A stretch of DNA of 64,000 nt from DATDAH01 sp963725155 (GCA_963725155.1 CAVRXU010000006.1:62001-126000); one strand, 5' to 3'; counted from the stretch's first letter, positions 40,779 to 49,660 are shown. Notes: generated by a model from the letters alone, not told the origin. Made by a program: numbers and translations.

Positions 40779-41264
40779 ATGGTGGTGGAAGGGGTGCATT
40801 CGACGGTCGGGCGGCTCGAGGGGGTCGCCTTCGGTGACTTCTACCGGTCGGAGCTCGACGGTCAGGTTCGTCGGGCAGTCCTGCTGTTGGGGTCGAATGA
40901 TCTCGCCAACGACGTCGTGCACGACGCGTTCATCGAGGTGTACCGCCGCTGGGACACCCTCGACGAGCCCGGTCCCTATCTCCACGTCGCCGTCCTGAAC
41001 CGTTGCCGTGGGATCCACCGCCAACGCTCCCGCCATCTACGACTGCTGCCGAGGCTGACGGATCGTGATCCGCCGGCGTCGGTGGATGAGCACCTCGACG
41101 ACCTGCTGGCCGAGCTGCCGTTCAACCAGCGCGCCGCGGTGGTGCTGCGCTTCTACGCCGGGCTCACCACCAACGAGATCGCACGAGAGCTGGGCTGTGC
41201 TCCCGGCTCCGTGGGCCCCTGGATCAACCGAGCACTCGCCAAGATGCGGAAGGCCCTGCAATGA
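40779..41264 (+). CDS. ECF-type RNA polymerase sigma factor
   Basis: 161 residues from ATG 40779. Region 2 is FGDFYRSELDGQVRRAVLLL through VVHDAFIEVYRRWD; region 4 is LPFNQRAAVVLRFYAGLTTN and the helix-turn-helix IARELGCAPGSVGPWINRAL. The zinc-binding anti-sigma domain is absent from the coupled partner; instead the ATGA-overlapping next gene is a single-pass membrane protein with outer repeats. That arrangement (sigma plus membrane sensor) recurs twice more in this region. A TTG at 40728 would extend the frame into tRNA-flanking DNA and is unlikely. Confidence 0.88.
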   Translation: MVVEGVHSTVGRLEGVAFGDFYRSELDGQVRRAVLLLGSNDLANDVVHDAFIEVYRRWDTLDEPGPYLHVAVLNRCRGIHRQRSRHLRLLPRLTDRDPPASVDEHLDDLLAELPFNQRAAVVLRFYAGLTTNEIARELGCAPGSVGPWINRALAKMRKALQ

Positions 41265-42463
41265 CCGACCTCGAACAGCAGCTCACCGACCACCTCCGAG
41301 ATCGGGCCGCGGCGGCCACCCCCCACTACGACCTGGACGCCGTCGAGGCGGGCTTGAGCCACTACGCCCCCGTCGACCTCGATGAACGCCGCCGTCGCCG
41401 CCTGCTGAACGCGGCTGTCGTGGGCGCCGCCGCCGCGGTCGCTCTGGTCCTCGCCATCGCCGTGGTCCGGGAGGCACAGGATGGCGATGCCGCGACGCCG
41501 GTGACGGAGCCTGACCAGGGCGCGATGACCACCTTCGTCTCGCCGAGGAACGGCTTCTCCGTCGAGTACCCCGACGGGGAAGACGCCACGGTGACACCGG
41601 CCACCCAGCGCTGGGGTTTCAGCGAGCAGGTCGACGACGGGTTCGATGTCGTGGAGACCGGCTCTGGCGCCGTCTTCACGGGCGCGTCGACACACTTCGA
41701 GGAGGCCCGGGACCGGGACACGATCGATGAGTACCTCTCACTCGACCACGTCTTGCCTGACGGCTGCGGCGTCCCTCTCAGCGAGCAAGCGGAGATCACC
41801 ATCGACGGGCGATCGGGCAGGACCGCGGCGTGCCCGAACCGGATCGAGGCAACCGTCGTCGCCGGCGAGCGGTTCTACGTCTTCACCCTGACGGACGACC
41901 GCACTGACGCCCGTGCCGTCTTCGACGCGTTTCTCGCCACGATCGACCTGCGCCCGGAGACGGCGGTCGACGTCCCGGGCCTGACGTCGACCTTCGTGTC
42001 GCCGACCAACGGGTTCTCGTTCGACTATGACGACAGGGGGGCCCTCGCACCGGCCACAGAGCTCTGGGATCCCGTCAACCACCAGCTCGACGGCAACGAC
42101 TACGACAGCTACCCGCACCCCGAGGGATTCGATGGCTTGGAGACCGGCAGCGGCGCCTACTTCCTCGCCGCGTCGACACCGATCCCGGATGGGGTCTCGA
42201 TCGATGAATGGGTCGACGAGGACGTCTTGTCTGCCGGCTGCGGTGTTCCTCGCAGGGAGCAGGCAGAGATCACCATCGATGGGCAGGCCGGCAGGATCGC
42301 GGAGTGTGCCGAACCGCAACGAGGCCGGATCGAGGCCACCGTCGTCGCCGGCGGGCGGCTCTATCTCTTCACCCTGTTGCACGACCGCCCTGACGCCAGG
42401 GCGTTCTTCGACGCCTGGGTCGCCACCATCGACCTGCGCCCGGAGACTGCAGCGGTGCCCTAG
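41261..42463 (+). CDS. Single-pass membrane protein with two PsbP-like outer repeats, sigma-coupled
   Basis: 400 residues, start overlapping the sigma stop (ATGA). Cytosolic residues 1-47 contain an acidic/leucine helix (DLEQQLTDHLRDRAAAA) and a basic RRRR stretch; one TM helix, AAVVGAAAAVALVLAIAVV, spans about 48-68. Outside are two copies of a ~140-residue domain: TTFVSPRNGFSVEYPDG and TSTFVSPTNGFSFDYDD start them, each followed by a PATxxW motif, an ETGSGA stretch, a region with GCGVP and EQAEITIDG, a VVAGxRxYxF motif and a DxxIDLRPETA-type end. The NGFSxxYP opening recalls PsbP-like modules. A role as unconventional anti-sigma sensor is inferred from coupling only. Confidence 0.7.
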   Translation: MTDLEQQLTDHLRDRAAAATPHYDLDAVEAGLSHYAPVDLDERRRRRLLNAAVVGAAAAVALVLAIAVVREAQDGDAATPVTEPDQGAMTTFVSPRNGFSVEYPDGEDATVTPATQRWGFSEQVDDGFDVVETGSGAVFTGASTHFEEARDRDTIDEYLSLDHVLPDGCGVPLSEQAEITIDGRSGRTAACPNRIEATVVAGERFYVFTLTDDRTDARAVFDAFLATIDLRPETAVDVPGLTSTFVSPTNGFSFDYDDRGALAPATELWDPVNHQLDGNDYDSYPHPEGFDGLETGSGAYFLAASTPIPDGVSIDEWVDEDVLSAGCGVPRREQAEITIDGQAGRIAECAEPQRGRIEATVVAGGRLYLFTLLHDRPDARAFFDAWVATIDLRPETAAVP

Positions 42464-42693
42464 TTGTTGGAGCTCGCAACGCTGGGTGACCAGATCCGCC
42501 GATGGTCACGGTGCGTGGCTGGCGGGCGTGACTGACCGGGGCGTCCACCACCGGGGGGAGTGCGCGCCGCTTTGACAGCGACCTCGACGTCAACCGTCGG
42601 TCGTCGTCCGCGATGAGTTTTGCTGCGCGCAACCGTCCAACTGATCGTGAGCGTCCGCTCGGGGCGCCGGGGCTGTAGCAGGAGGAGTGCACC

Positions 42694-43516
42694 ATGAACT
42701 CGATGGCACGCCGGATGTTCGAGCTGGTCGAGCCGATCGGTGTCATCCCCTACGCAGCCGACGAACCCAACGAAGCGATGTTCGGCCTCGGGTTCACCAA
42801 CTACTGGGACACCTACTTCGCCGGACGGGCGGCGCCCCTGGGCCTCGCCCCCGCGGAGGTGGTTGACGCGTTGTTCTACAACTTCGCTCCCGGTGAGGTG
42901 GCCCGACACATTCCGAAGGTGTGGCGCACCACCACGCCCGAAGCGGCGATCGCCGCTCGCCAGGCGGGCTGCGTGAAGGCGTTGCAGCGGATCCTCGGCG
43001 ATCACGTCGACACTCCCGACTTCGACCGCGCCGCGGAACTGTTGACCAAGGCCGCCACCAGCGCACCATTCGAGGGCCGGCCGATGTACGCCGCGCTCGC
43101 GCGCGATCCCGATCCCCGGTGACGTGGTGGCCCGCCTCTTCCATGCCGCTTCCTTGCTGCGCGAGCACCGTGGGGACGGACACATCGCAGCCCTCATGAT
43201 CGAGGGTGTCGGGGGCCTCGAGGCTCATGTCCTGCTCGCCCTCGACATGGGCATGCCCGCGGAGAGGTTTGGACGCATCCAGCACCTCCCGGCAGCGCAG
43301 CTCACCGCCGTGATCGACGGAATGCGCGATCGCGGCCTGGTCGGCGATGACGGCTGGCTCACCAAACAGGGTCGCGCGGTCAAGCTGCGGGTCGAGGCGC
43401 TCACCGACGACCTTGCGGCGAAGCCCTACGAAGGCCTCGAGCCCGGCGAGCTCGACGAGCTCATGGCCACGCTCGAGCCGCTCGCCACGCTGCTACTCGC
43501 CGCCCAGGACAGGTAG
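42694..43516 (+). pseudogene. SCO6745-family protein, frameshifted
   Basis: Frame one (42694-43122) encodes RRMFELVEPIGVIPYAADE to EGRPMYAALA, then runs out of frame to a stop. Frame two (to 43516) carries on with VVARLFHAASLLREHRGDGH and LRVEALTDDLAAKPYEG. Together they make one ~275-residue protein of the SCO6745 helix-turn-helix-containing family common in actinobacteria. Deleting one base in the CGCGCG run at 43097-43105 joins them as ALAAIPIPGDVVARL, the expected family sequence. AGGAGGAG lies 6 nt before ATG 42694. Either a fresh null mutation or a sequencing slip in a CG repeat. Function of the family is unknown. Confidence 0.82.
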
Positions 43517-43643
43517 ACGTAGGCAGCGACAGTTCTGTGCGGAGATGTCGAAGTTGGTGGGCTCCCCGTTCACCGGCGAGGCGTGCTCCCGCCGAGCACC
43601 CGACCGTCGACGAGCGCATCGAAGGCAGACTTGGACAGATCCC

Positions 43644-43649
43644 TACGGT
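43644..43649 (+). promoter_or_regulatory. Putative -10 element of leaderless YecM-like gene
   Basis: TACGGT is followed by 7 nt and ATG 43657. Confidence 0.4.
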
Positions 43650-43656
43650 GATCAAC

Positions 43657-44262
43657 ATGGGGAAGGACATGACCGACCCGATCGCGGACATCATCGGCGA
43701 CTACCAGGCGTTCGCCGCCCAGCAGCGCGACCGGCTGCTGGCGCTCGGCATCGACATCACTCCGTACGAGCTCAGCCACTTGGCCTTCCGCGTGCCCGAG
43801 TGGGGCCAGTACGTCCACGTCCGGACGCTGCTGGAACGCCATGCGAGCGCGAACCGCGAGAACCTCTGGAACGGCCGGCCGATCTCCTTGATCGTTCCCG
43901 CCGAGCCGCCCGAGGTCCTCGACGGCAAGGCGGTTCCGATGATCGAGCTCATTCCGCCCGTCCATCAGCGCGTCTACAAGATGGGCCTGGAGCACCTCGG
44001 GGTCGTGATCGGCGACACGTTTGATGCGTTCGTCGACGCCCACAAGCCCGTCCTGACGGGCCAGCAGTTCCAAGGTCCCAACAGCAACCCGGACCCCGTG
44101 TACGTCCTTCTCGAGGACTTCACCCACGTGAAGTTCTATCGGTGCTCGCTTCGCGCCGCGGTTGAGAGCCAGGGCTCCCGGTTCGACGGCATCGAGCACG
44201 TGGAGGACTGGATGCCTCAGCGGCTCGTGACGGCTACCGGACCGAACCGACTGCCACGCTGA
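43657..44262 (+). CDS. YecM-family VOC-fold protein
   Basis: 201 residues from ATG 43657 (ATG 43669 also possible). LGIDITPYELSHLAFRV is the conserved opening of the YecM family, with ENLWNGRPISLIVP, MIELIPP and LEHLGVVIGDTFDAF following as in E. coli YecM, and FTHVKFYRCSLRAAV near the end. YecM has a vicinal-oxygen-chelate fold with a likely metal site, but no proven substrate. Actinobacterial occurrence is unusual (the family is best known in proteobacteria), and codon bias is softer here than in core genes, both consistent with gene transfer into this accessory region. Confidence 0.75.
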   Translation: MGKDMTDPIADIIGDYQAFAAQQRDRLLALGIDITPYELSHLAFRVPEWGQYVHVRTLLERHASANRENLWNGRPISLIVPAEPPEVLDGKAVPMIELIPPVHQRVYKMGLEHLGVVIGDTFDAFVDAHKPVLTGQQFQGPNSNPDPVYVLLEDFTHVKFYRCSLRAAVESQGSRFDGIEHVEDWMPQRLVTATGPNRLPR

Positions 44263-44282
44263 CGGTCGCCGGGCGCCGCCCG

Positions 44283-44310
44283 TTGACACATGCCGATATC
44301 GGCATATGAT
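44283..44310 (+). promoter_or_regulatory. Sigma-70-type promoter with palindromic operator in the spacer
   Basis: -35 TTGACA (44283-44288), a 16-nt spacer and -10 TATGAT (44305-44310) form a near-consensus promoter. The spacer is almost exactly a perfect 16-bp palindrome, ATGCCGATATCGGCAT (44290-44305), the right kind of site for a dimeric ArsR repressor. The -10 lies 7 nt before ATG 44318, so the message should be leaderless. Confidence 0.85.
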
Positions 44311-44317
44311 GGCGGCC

Positions 44318-44659
44318 ATGGCACGAGCAGCGACGACATCGGACGTCTTCAACGCCATCGCCGAGCCGCAGCGGCGGGAGATCCTGGTGCTGCTGCGGAC
44401 GGGGGAGCGGCCGGTGACCGAGTTGGCCCAGGAGCTGGGGATGGCCCAGCCGGGGGCGTCCAAACACCTGCGGGTGCTCCGGGAGGTCGGCCTGGTGCGG
44501 GACCGCAAAGCAGGCAGGCAGCGCCTGTACGGCCTCGACGCCCGCGGGCTGCGACCGGTCCACGACTGGACCGGCGGGTTCGAGCGGTTCTGGAACGAGA
44601 GCTTCGACCGGCTGGACGCGTACGTGCAGGACCTCGAGCAGGCAAGGCGGGAGGAGTAG
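44318..44659 (+). CDS. ArsR-family transcriptional regulator
   Basis: 113 residues. The winged helix-turn-helix runs DVFNAIAEPQRREILVLLRTG through LAQELGMAQPGASKHLRVLRE (recognition helix) and VRDRKAGRQRLYGL (wing). No metal-binding Cys motif (ELCVCDL) is present, so it is of the non-metal AHSA1-associated type. ATG 44306 lies inside the -10 box, so ATG 44318 is the likely start. It precedes an AHSA1 protein gene by 3 bp and is presumably an autorepressor acting at the palindrome in its own promoter. Confidence 0.92.
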   Translation: MARAATTSDVFNAIAEPQRREILVLLRTGERPVTELAQELGMAQPGASKHLRVLREVGLVRDRKAGRQRLYGLDARGLRPVHDWTGGFERFWNESFDRLDAYVQDLEQARREE

Positions 44660-44662
44660 CTG

Positions 44663-45169
44663 ATGAGCGCGACGGGACGAGGAGCGCCGGCGCCGTCCGC
44701 GACGGCCGACCGCGAGATCGTGATCTCCCGGGTCATCGACGCCCCACGGGAGCTGGTGTTCGAGGCGTTCACCGAGGTGCGGCACCTGTCGCGCTGGTGG
44801 GGACCGGAAGGGTTCACCACGACCACGCGGGCGTTCGAATTCCGCGTCGACGGGGCGTGGGACTTCGTGATGCACGGGCCGGACGGAACGGACTACCAGG
44901 AGTGGATCACCTGGACCGAGATCTCCCCGCCGGAGCGGATCGCGATGCTGCACGGGGAGTCCCGCGGGGACCCGAACGCCTTCGAGTCGGTCCTCACGTT
45001 CGCAGCGGACGGCGCGGCGACTCGGATCGAGATGCGCACGGTGTTCCCCACCAAGGCGCTGCGCGACGAGGCGGTCGAGACCTACCACGCGATCGAGGGG
45101 GGCCAGCAGACCCTGGACAACCTGGCTGCCTACGTCACCGAGATCGTTCGGAAGGAAGAGAAGGGCTGA
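44663..45169 (+). CDS. SRPBCC/AHSA1-domain protein
   Basis: 168 residues, one Bet v1-like/AHSA1 domain: REIVISRVIDAPRELVFEAF, LSRWWGPEGFTTTTRAFEF, the FVMHGPDGTDY strand and AVETYHAIEGGQQTLDNLAAY in the final helix. Such proteins are routinely paired with a small ArsR repressor, as here. Ligand unknown. Its TGA overlaps the ATG of the next gene, so the three genes form one operon. Confidence 0.9.
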   Translation: MSATGRGAPAPSATADREIVISRVIDAPRELVFEAFTEVRHLSRWWGPEGFTTTTRAFEFRVDGAWDFVMHGPDGTDYQEWITWTEISPPERIAMLHGESRGDPNAFESVLTFAADGAATRIEMRTVFPTKALRDEAVETYHAIEGGQQTLDNLAAYVTEIVRKEEKG

Positions 45170-45789
45170 TGGCCGGGAAGGTGTTCTTCAGCGTGTCGAT
45201 GTCGCTGGACGGGTTCATCGCGCCCGAGTCCCTCGGCGACCTGATGGGCCAGCAGTGGATGGAACTGCAGCAGTGGGTCTTCCCGCAACGGTTCTTCCGG
45301 GAGAACCTGAAGCTCGGCGAGGGCGGCGAGGAAGGGCGGGACAACGACATCGTGCGGGAGACCTTCGAGCGCACCGGCGCGAGCGTGATGGGCAAGCGCA
45401 TGTTCGACGCCGGCGAGCAGGCGTGGCCGGAGGACGCACCGTTCCACACGCCGGTCTTCGTCGTGACCCACGAGAAGCGTGACCCCTGGGAGCGGTCGGG
45501 CGGGACCACGTTCCACTTCGTCAACGACGGCATCGAGACCGCGCTCGACCTGGCCCGCGAGGCCGCCGGCGACCGGGACGTCCGCATCGCGGGCGGCGGC
45601 GCAACGATCCTGGAGCACGTGAACGCCGGCCTGATCGACGAGTTCTCGATCGCGCTCTCACCCGTGCTGTTCGGCGCCGGAATCCGCCTGTTCGAGGGCG
45701 TGGACGCGGGCCGTGTGGCCCTGGAGCCGGTCCACGCGGAGCCGACGCCGCGGGTGACCCACCTGACCTACGCCGTCCGGGAGCGGTAG
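45169..45789 (+). CDS. Dihydrofolate reductase-like (RibD C-terminal) protein
   Basis: 206 residues. KVFFSVSMSLDGFIAPE is the usual start of the stand-alone RibD_C family; SVMGKRMFDAGEQAW, PVFVVTH, FHFVNDGIETALDLAREAAG and VRIAGGGATILEHVNAGLIDEF supply the NADPH-binding fold. These proteins reduce unknown pterin- or flavin-precursor-like substrates and are not true folate enzymes. Last gene of the ArsR-AHSA1 operon, convergent with the propeller gene at 34 bp. Confidence 0.88.
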   Translation: MAGKVFFSVSMSLDGFIAPESLGDLMGQQWMELQQWVFPQRFFRENLKLGEGGEEGRDNDIVRETFERTGASVMGKRMFDAGEQAWPEDAPFHTPVFVVTHEKRDPWERSGGTTFHFVNDGIETALDLAREAAGDRDVRIAGGGATILEHVNAGLIDEFSIALSPVLFGAGIRLFEGVDAGRVALEPVHAEPTPRVTHLTYAVRER

Positions 45790-45823
45790 CGGTCTCGACC
45801 TCAGCGCTCCTCCGGGAGGGACC

Positions 45824-47152
45824 TCACGGCGGGACCGGCTGCCACGCCTGGAGCGCGATCCAGGGCTTGGTTGTGTAGTCGGTGTACAGGTTGGTGGCCG
45901 GGTCGTCGGAGAGCACGATGGGCGGTCGAGGGGGGTCGACGGGAACCCGCAGCAGGCCCGGCCCGCCGGAGTACAGCAGCTCGGTGCCGTCCGGTGACCA
46001 CGTGACGCTGTTCGCGTACCACCACCGCGGGTAGAGCCCAGACTCTCCGTAGAAGTCGTTCGGGATGGGCGGGATGGCGCGCTCGGTCCCGATCGGGTTC
46101 TCGGGGTCATCGCCGGTCGCGGTGACGAGGACGACCTCGCTGCGCTCATAGCAGGCCGGGTCGGCGCAGTCGGCGCGTTCTCGCTGGTAGACGATCTGGT
46201 CGCCGCGTGGCGACCACACCGGCCCGATGCCCTGTTCCACCCAGTCGTCGGTGGTGAGCGTCCGTCGGTTGGTGCCGTCGGCGTCGACCAGGCTGATCCC
46301 CGACCTCGTGTCCCCGAGCCCGGGGAAGGCTTGGGCGTAGGCGATGGTGGTGCCGTCGGGAGACCAGGTGAACTCGGCCGCATCGACGCCGTCGAGGGTG
46401 CGGATCTCGCCCGTGCTCACGGTGTAGATGTTGATCTGGTTGTGGCCGCCGACGGAATGGTTGGGCGAGGCTCGGCCGGCGATGGCGAGCTGGTCGGTCC
46501 CGGGCCGCCACTCGAGGTCGATGGCGTCGAAGACGGGGAGCTGGCGGACCTCGGCGGTCTCGGTGTCGACGACCCAGACGGAACCGCCGCCGCCCAGCGC
46601 TGCCCAGCGACCGTCTGGTGCCCAGATCGCGCACGGGACGGCCCGCCTGGAATCCTCGATGCCGTCGAGCGGGATCGTCGACAGCGGCGAGGCCCTGCCA
46701 TCCTCGGCAACGCTGACGACCTCCAGGGAGCCATCCCCCCCGTCGTCCTCCCTTCCGAACAGCAACCGCTCACCGTCGGGGGAGAACGCCGGGCACGCCT
46801 GCGTGCCGGTTCCTTCCAGAACCTCTTCGGGTCCGGAGGTCGCGCCGTAGCGCTCGAGCCAGATGCTGGAGAACGATGCCACCCAGCCATTGGCCGGAAG
46901 CGTCGTGGGCTCGGGGTCGTCGGTGACCCCGACCTCGCCGCTCTCCACGGCTTCGCCCCTCGCGCGGGTGACCGAGCTGCCGTCGGCCGCGGTGGTTGTG
47001 GTCATAGACGTGCCGTCGTCGCTACACGCACCGAGCAGCAGGATGGCCGTCGCCGCGCTGGCGATGGCGGCCGCGGGCAGGCGGCCGCGCACCGTGCGTC
47101 GGTGGATCACCTCGTCGAGGGCCAGAACCGCGTGCGACTCGTTGCGACCCAT
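45824..47152 (-). CDS. Membrane-anchored TolB/PD40 beta-propeller protein (paralogue A)
   Basis: 442 residues from ATG 47152, which overlaps the previous stop as TGATG. Cytosolic N-terminus with VLALDEVIHRRTVRGRL, a hydrophobic segment AAAIASAATAILLLGAC (possibly a lipobox LGAC, though late), then a Thr-rich linker and repeated PD40 blades: CPAFSPDGERLLFG, CAIWAPDGRWAALGG, LEWRPGTDQLAIAG, FTWSPDGTTIAYAQ, VWSPRGDQIVYQRE, VTWSPDGTELLYSG. It ends IALQAWQPVPP. The DEVIHRRxVRG motif and the blade order are shared with paralogue C at 50.4-51.7 kb. Likely an extracytoplasmic sensor; no enzymatic motif is seen. Confidence 0.8.
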   Translation of the reverse strand: MGRNESHAVLALDEVIHRRTVRGRLPAAAIASAATAILLLGACSDDGTSMTTTTAADGSSVTRARGEAVESGEVGVTDDPEPTTLPANGWVASFSSIWLERYGATSGPEEVLEGTGTQACPAFSPDGERLLFGREDDGGDGSLEVVSVAEDGRASPLSTIPLDGIEDSRRAVPCAIWAPDGRWAALGGGGSVWVVDTETAEVRQLPVFDAIDLEWRPGTDQLAIAGRASPNHSVGGHNQINIYTVSTGEIRTLDGVDAAEFTWSPDGTTIAYAQAFPGLGDTRSGISLVDADGTNRRTLTTDDWVEQGIGPVWSPRGDQIVYQRERADCADPACYERSEVVLVTATGDDPENPIGTERAIPPIPNDFYGESGLYPRWWYANSVTWSPDGTELLYSGGPGLLRVPVDPPRPPIVLSDDPATNLYTDYTTKPWIALQAWQPVPP

Positions 47153-48210
47153 CAGGCGCTCGGCAAGAGGATCGAGCCATCGGACTTGAGCTGCGTGCAT
47201 TCGCGCGCGTCCACGTCGCAAGCGAACAGTCCCAGGTCGGGGCCCGCCGTTCCCCGCTCCACGCGGAGGACGGCGATTTCGCCGTAGGACCAGGAGATCC
47301 AGGCGTTCCAGTGCTCTCCGACCACCGGCCAGGTCTCACGGGTGCGTAGGTCGACGAAGGCAGCACCGAGGGCGCGATCGGTGTCGATTGCGGAGACCAC
47401 GAACCTGCCGTCCCCACTCAGCCTTCCCATCGGCGCCAGGTCTGGAACGGGAAGCGTCCCCCGTCCGGCGACCTCGACGCTCAGGGATCCCGTCTCCGTG
47501 GATCCGCTTTGCAGGGATCCGGTTCCATAGTCGCCCCACACGCGCGTGCGGTCCTGCAGATCCTCGAGTCGTTGTGGGGCGAACTGCGACCCCTCCCACA
47601 CCAACGAAGACCTGCCGCCTGCGACATCCAGGCGATGGACTCCGGCTGCCGAGCGCCACACCACCTCCTCGGACGAGATGTGCATGAACCCGTTGCCGGT
47701 CACATGCTCATAGCCGCCGACGTACAGCCGGAACGGCGTGGCGAGGACCGGCGTTTCCGGTGTGCGCGAGATCTCGACATCGCGGGCGGTGTCGTAGACG
47801 ACGAGTTCGGTGCCCTCGAACCACGCGGCCAGGACGCCGTCAGAATCGCCGCCCGGTCCGGCGTCCGAGTGGTGTCCAACGACGCGGGGTTCCCCGCCCC
47901 AGGGGTGGAACCACACGTCCCCGTTTTCGGGGTCCACATAGAGCGCCCCATCGCGCACCAACGCGAGCACGCTCACGATCTCGTCCCGGCGGTTCAGTTC
48001 GAACGGGGTCTGTTCAAGGACGTCGCCGTGATGAAGACCCCTCTCGTCCCACCAGACCGGCACAGCACCCACCGCGGCGACGGTCGTCGCCGGCGGGTCG
48101 GTCGTGATCGGCGCGGCGTCGTCTCCGTCGATGCGCAGCAGGGCAACGGCGCTGGCCACGAGGGCGAGGACCGCGAGTGTGGCCAACCTGGCTCGGCGCC
48201 GGAGGCTCAT
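47152..48210 (-). CDS. Single-pass membrane protein with propeller-like outer domain
   Basis: 352 residues from ATG 48210 (GTG 48237 also possible). After RRRARLATLAVLALVASAVALL (TM) comes the linker DGDDAAPITTDPPATTV, which is nearly the same as in paralogue C. The outer part has shorter, less regular strands than the PD40 paralogues: ALYVDPENGDVWFHPW, VLAAWFEGTELVVYD, VVWRSAAGVHRLDVAGG, GRFVVSAIDTDRAL. The end LFACDVDARECTQLKSDG contains two Cys that may form a disulfide. The cytosolic helix seen in the relatives is missing, so it may have lost its N-terminal portion. No known family named. Confidence 0.68.
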   Translation of the reverse strand: MSLRRRARLATLAVLALVASAVALLRIDGDDAAPITTDPPATTVAAVGAVPVWWDERGLHHGDVLEQTPFELNRRDEIVSVLALVRDGALYVDPENGDVWFHPWGGEPRVVGHHSDAGPGGDSDGVLAAWFEGTELVVYDTARDVEISRTPETPVLATPFRLYVGGYEHVTGNGFMHISSEEVVWRSAAGVHRLDVAGGRSSLVWEGSQFAPQRLEDLQDRTRVWGDYGTGSLQSGSTETGSLSVEVAGRGTLPVPDLAPMGRLSGDGRFVVSAIDTDRALGAAFVDLRTRETWPVVGEHWNAWISWSYGEIAVLRVERGTAGPDLGLFACDVDARECTQLKSDGSILLPSA

Positions 48211-48250
48211 GGCCCATGCCCGGTGTGGCGGCTCCACGGCGTGCCGTCGT

Positions 48251-49660
48251 TCACGGCGCCCAATGGAGGCTCCAGAGATCGTCATCGGTGAGAGGCGGGA
48301 TGTCGAGCTCGTCGGTGATGACGATCGGCTGTCCGGCGGTGTCGATGGGTACGGCGAGGACACCGTTCCCTTGGAAATACAGGAGGTAGGTCCCATCCGG
48401 CGACCAGAGGATGTCGACCGGGTACCAGAACGAGGGATCTGCGGGGGTTGAGGAGTCCGAAGGGGTCCCGGTGTTGGGAGACACGATGACTCTCTCGGTG
48501 CCGATCGGGTTGTCGGCGTCGTCGTCGGTGGCGGTGACGAGCACGACCTCATGCGGTTCCCCGCGGAACGGGATTTGGCGCAGGAAGGCGATCAGGTCGC
48601 CGTCGGGCGACCACGTCAGGGCGGGGCCGGGCCGAGAGAGCCATCCGGAGTGCTCGGTCAGCTGTCGCTGGTTTGTACCGTCGGCGTTCACGAGCCAGAT
48701 GCCAGAGCCGCCGCTGCTCGTCCGACCGTCCGGACCCATGGTCGTGAACGGAGCGTTGTCCTCGGGCTGGTCCTCAGGGGTGAACGCGAGGGTCGTCCCG
48801 TCCGGCGACCAGGTGAGATGGCTGGCGCGTGCCGAGCCGAGGGTGCGGATCTCGCCGGAGCTCGCCGTGTAGACGGTCACCGGCGTGTCGGTCGAGTAGT
48901 CCGGCTGGGTCTCCACCTCGACGCCCTCCTCGCCGGTGATGGCGAGCTCGTCGGTGCCCGGTCGCCACTCGAGGTCGGTCGGCTGATAGCCGGGGAGCCG
49001 GCGCAGTTCACCGCTGGTCGTGTTCACCACCCAGACGGCGTCGGCGCCGCCGAGGGCGGCCCAGTTCCCGTCGGGCGACCAGATCGCGCATGGCACATCG
49101 CCCTGCACGACCCCCAGCCCGTCGAGGGGGATCGTCAGCTCCGGTGACACCGACCCGTCGTCGTCGACGTCGACGATGACGAGCTCGGCGTCCCCGTCGC
49201 CCTGGGCCGCATCGTCGGTGGCGCGGCGGATGATCATGAGGCGTTCCGCGTCGGAATCCGAGGTCGCGGTCGCTGGTGCGAACGCCGGGCACTCCTCGTC
49301 GTACGTGTCCGATCCGGGCAGCTCCACACGGCGCCGCGGCTCGCCCTCGCGCACCAGGTAGACGTCGGAGCGAAGATCGGGACCAGTGGCGAGAGCGAAC
49401 CAGCGATCGAAGAGGCCGCCCGAGGTCGTCGTGGGCTCGGGGTCGTGGGTGACCTGCAGCCGAGTGGGCGCGGGGTCGTCCTGAAGGGCGACGGCCAGCC
49501 CGACGCCGGCGAGGGCGAGGACCGCGAGGGCAGCCACCCCGTTCGCCACCCGGCCCCGGCGAGACCGGCGAACGATCACGCCAGGTGTGGGGGGCTCGAT
49601 GGTGGCCACCTGGTCACGGACTTCGGCGCCCGCATCCTGGGCCAGCTGGTCGAGGTTCAT
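48251..49660 (-). CDS. Membrane-anchored TolB/PD40 beta-propeller protein (paralogue B), sigma-coupled
   Basis: 469 residues from ATG 49660, overlapping the sigma stop as ATGA. Residues 1-37 (NLDQLAQDAGAEVRDQVATI and a basic RRSRRGR) are cytosolic; VANGVAALAVLALAGVGLAVAL is the TM helix; the rest is outside. PD40 blades: CPAFAPAT, CAIWSPDGNWAALGG, LEWRPGTDELAITG, LTWSPDGTTLAFTP, LTWSPDGDLIAFLR, ILWSPDGTYLLYFQ. No zinc anti-sigma motif (HxxxCxxC) occurs in the cytosolic part. Coupling to the ECF sigma gene suggests that it holds or releases that sigma in response to an outer signal; this is inference. Confidence 0.8.
   Translation of the reverse strand: MNLDQLAQDAGAEVRDQVATIEPPTPGVIVRRSRRGRVANGVAALAVLALAGVGLAVALQDDPAPTRLQVTHDPEPTTTSGGLFDRWFALATGPDLRSDVYLVREGEPRRRVELPGSDTYDEECPAFAPATATSDSDAERLMIIRRATDDAAQGDGDAELVIVDVDDDGSVSPELTIPLDGLGVVQGDVPCAIWSPDGNWAALGGADAVWVVNTTSGELRRLPGYQPTDLEWRPGTDELAITGEEGVEVETQPDYSTDTPVTVYTASSGEIRTLGSARASHLTWSPDGTTLAFTPEDQPEDNAPFTTMGPDGRTSSGGSGIWLVNADGTNQRQLTEHSGWLSRPGPALTWSPDGDLIAFLRQIPFRGEPHEVVLVTATDDDADNPIGTERVIVSPNTGTPSDSSTPADPSFWYPVDILWSPDGTYLLYFQGNGVLAVPIDTAGQPIVITDELDIPPLTDDDLWSLHWAP

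Noticed and set aside
42572..42577. TTGACA as a -35 box upstream of the SCO6745 gene
   Set aside because: No -10-like hexamer follows at 15-19 nt, and the gene has its own strong ribosome binding site far downstream.
47090..47160. A lipoprotein call for propeller A from LLLGAC
   Set aside because: The Cys lies near residue 42 after a long cytosolic-type N-terminus shared with non-lipoprotein paralogues; a plain TM anchor is at least as likely.
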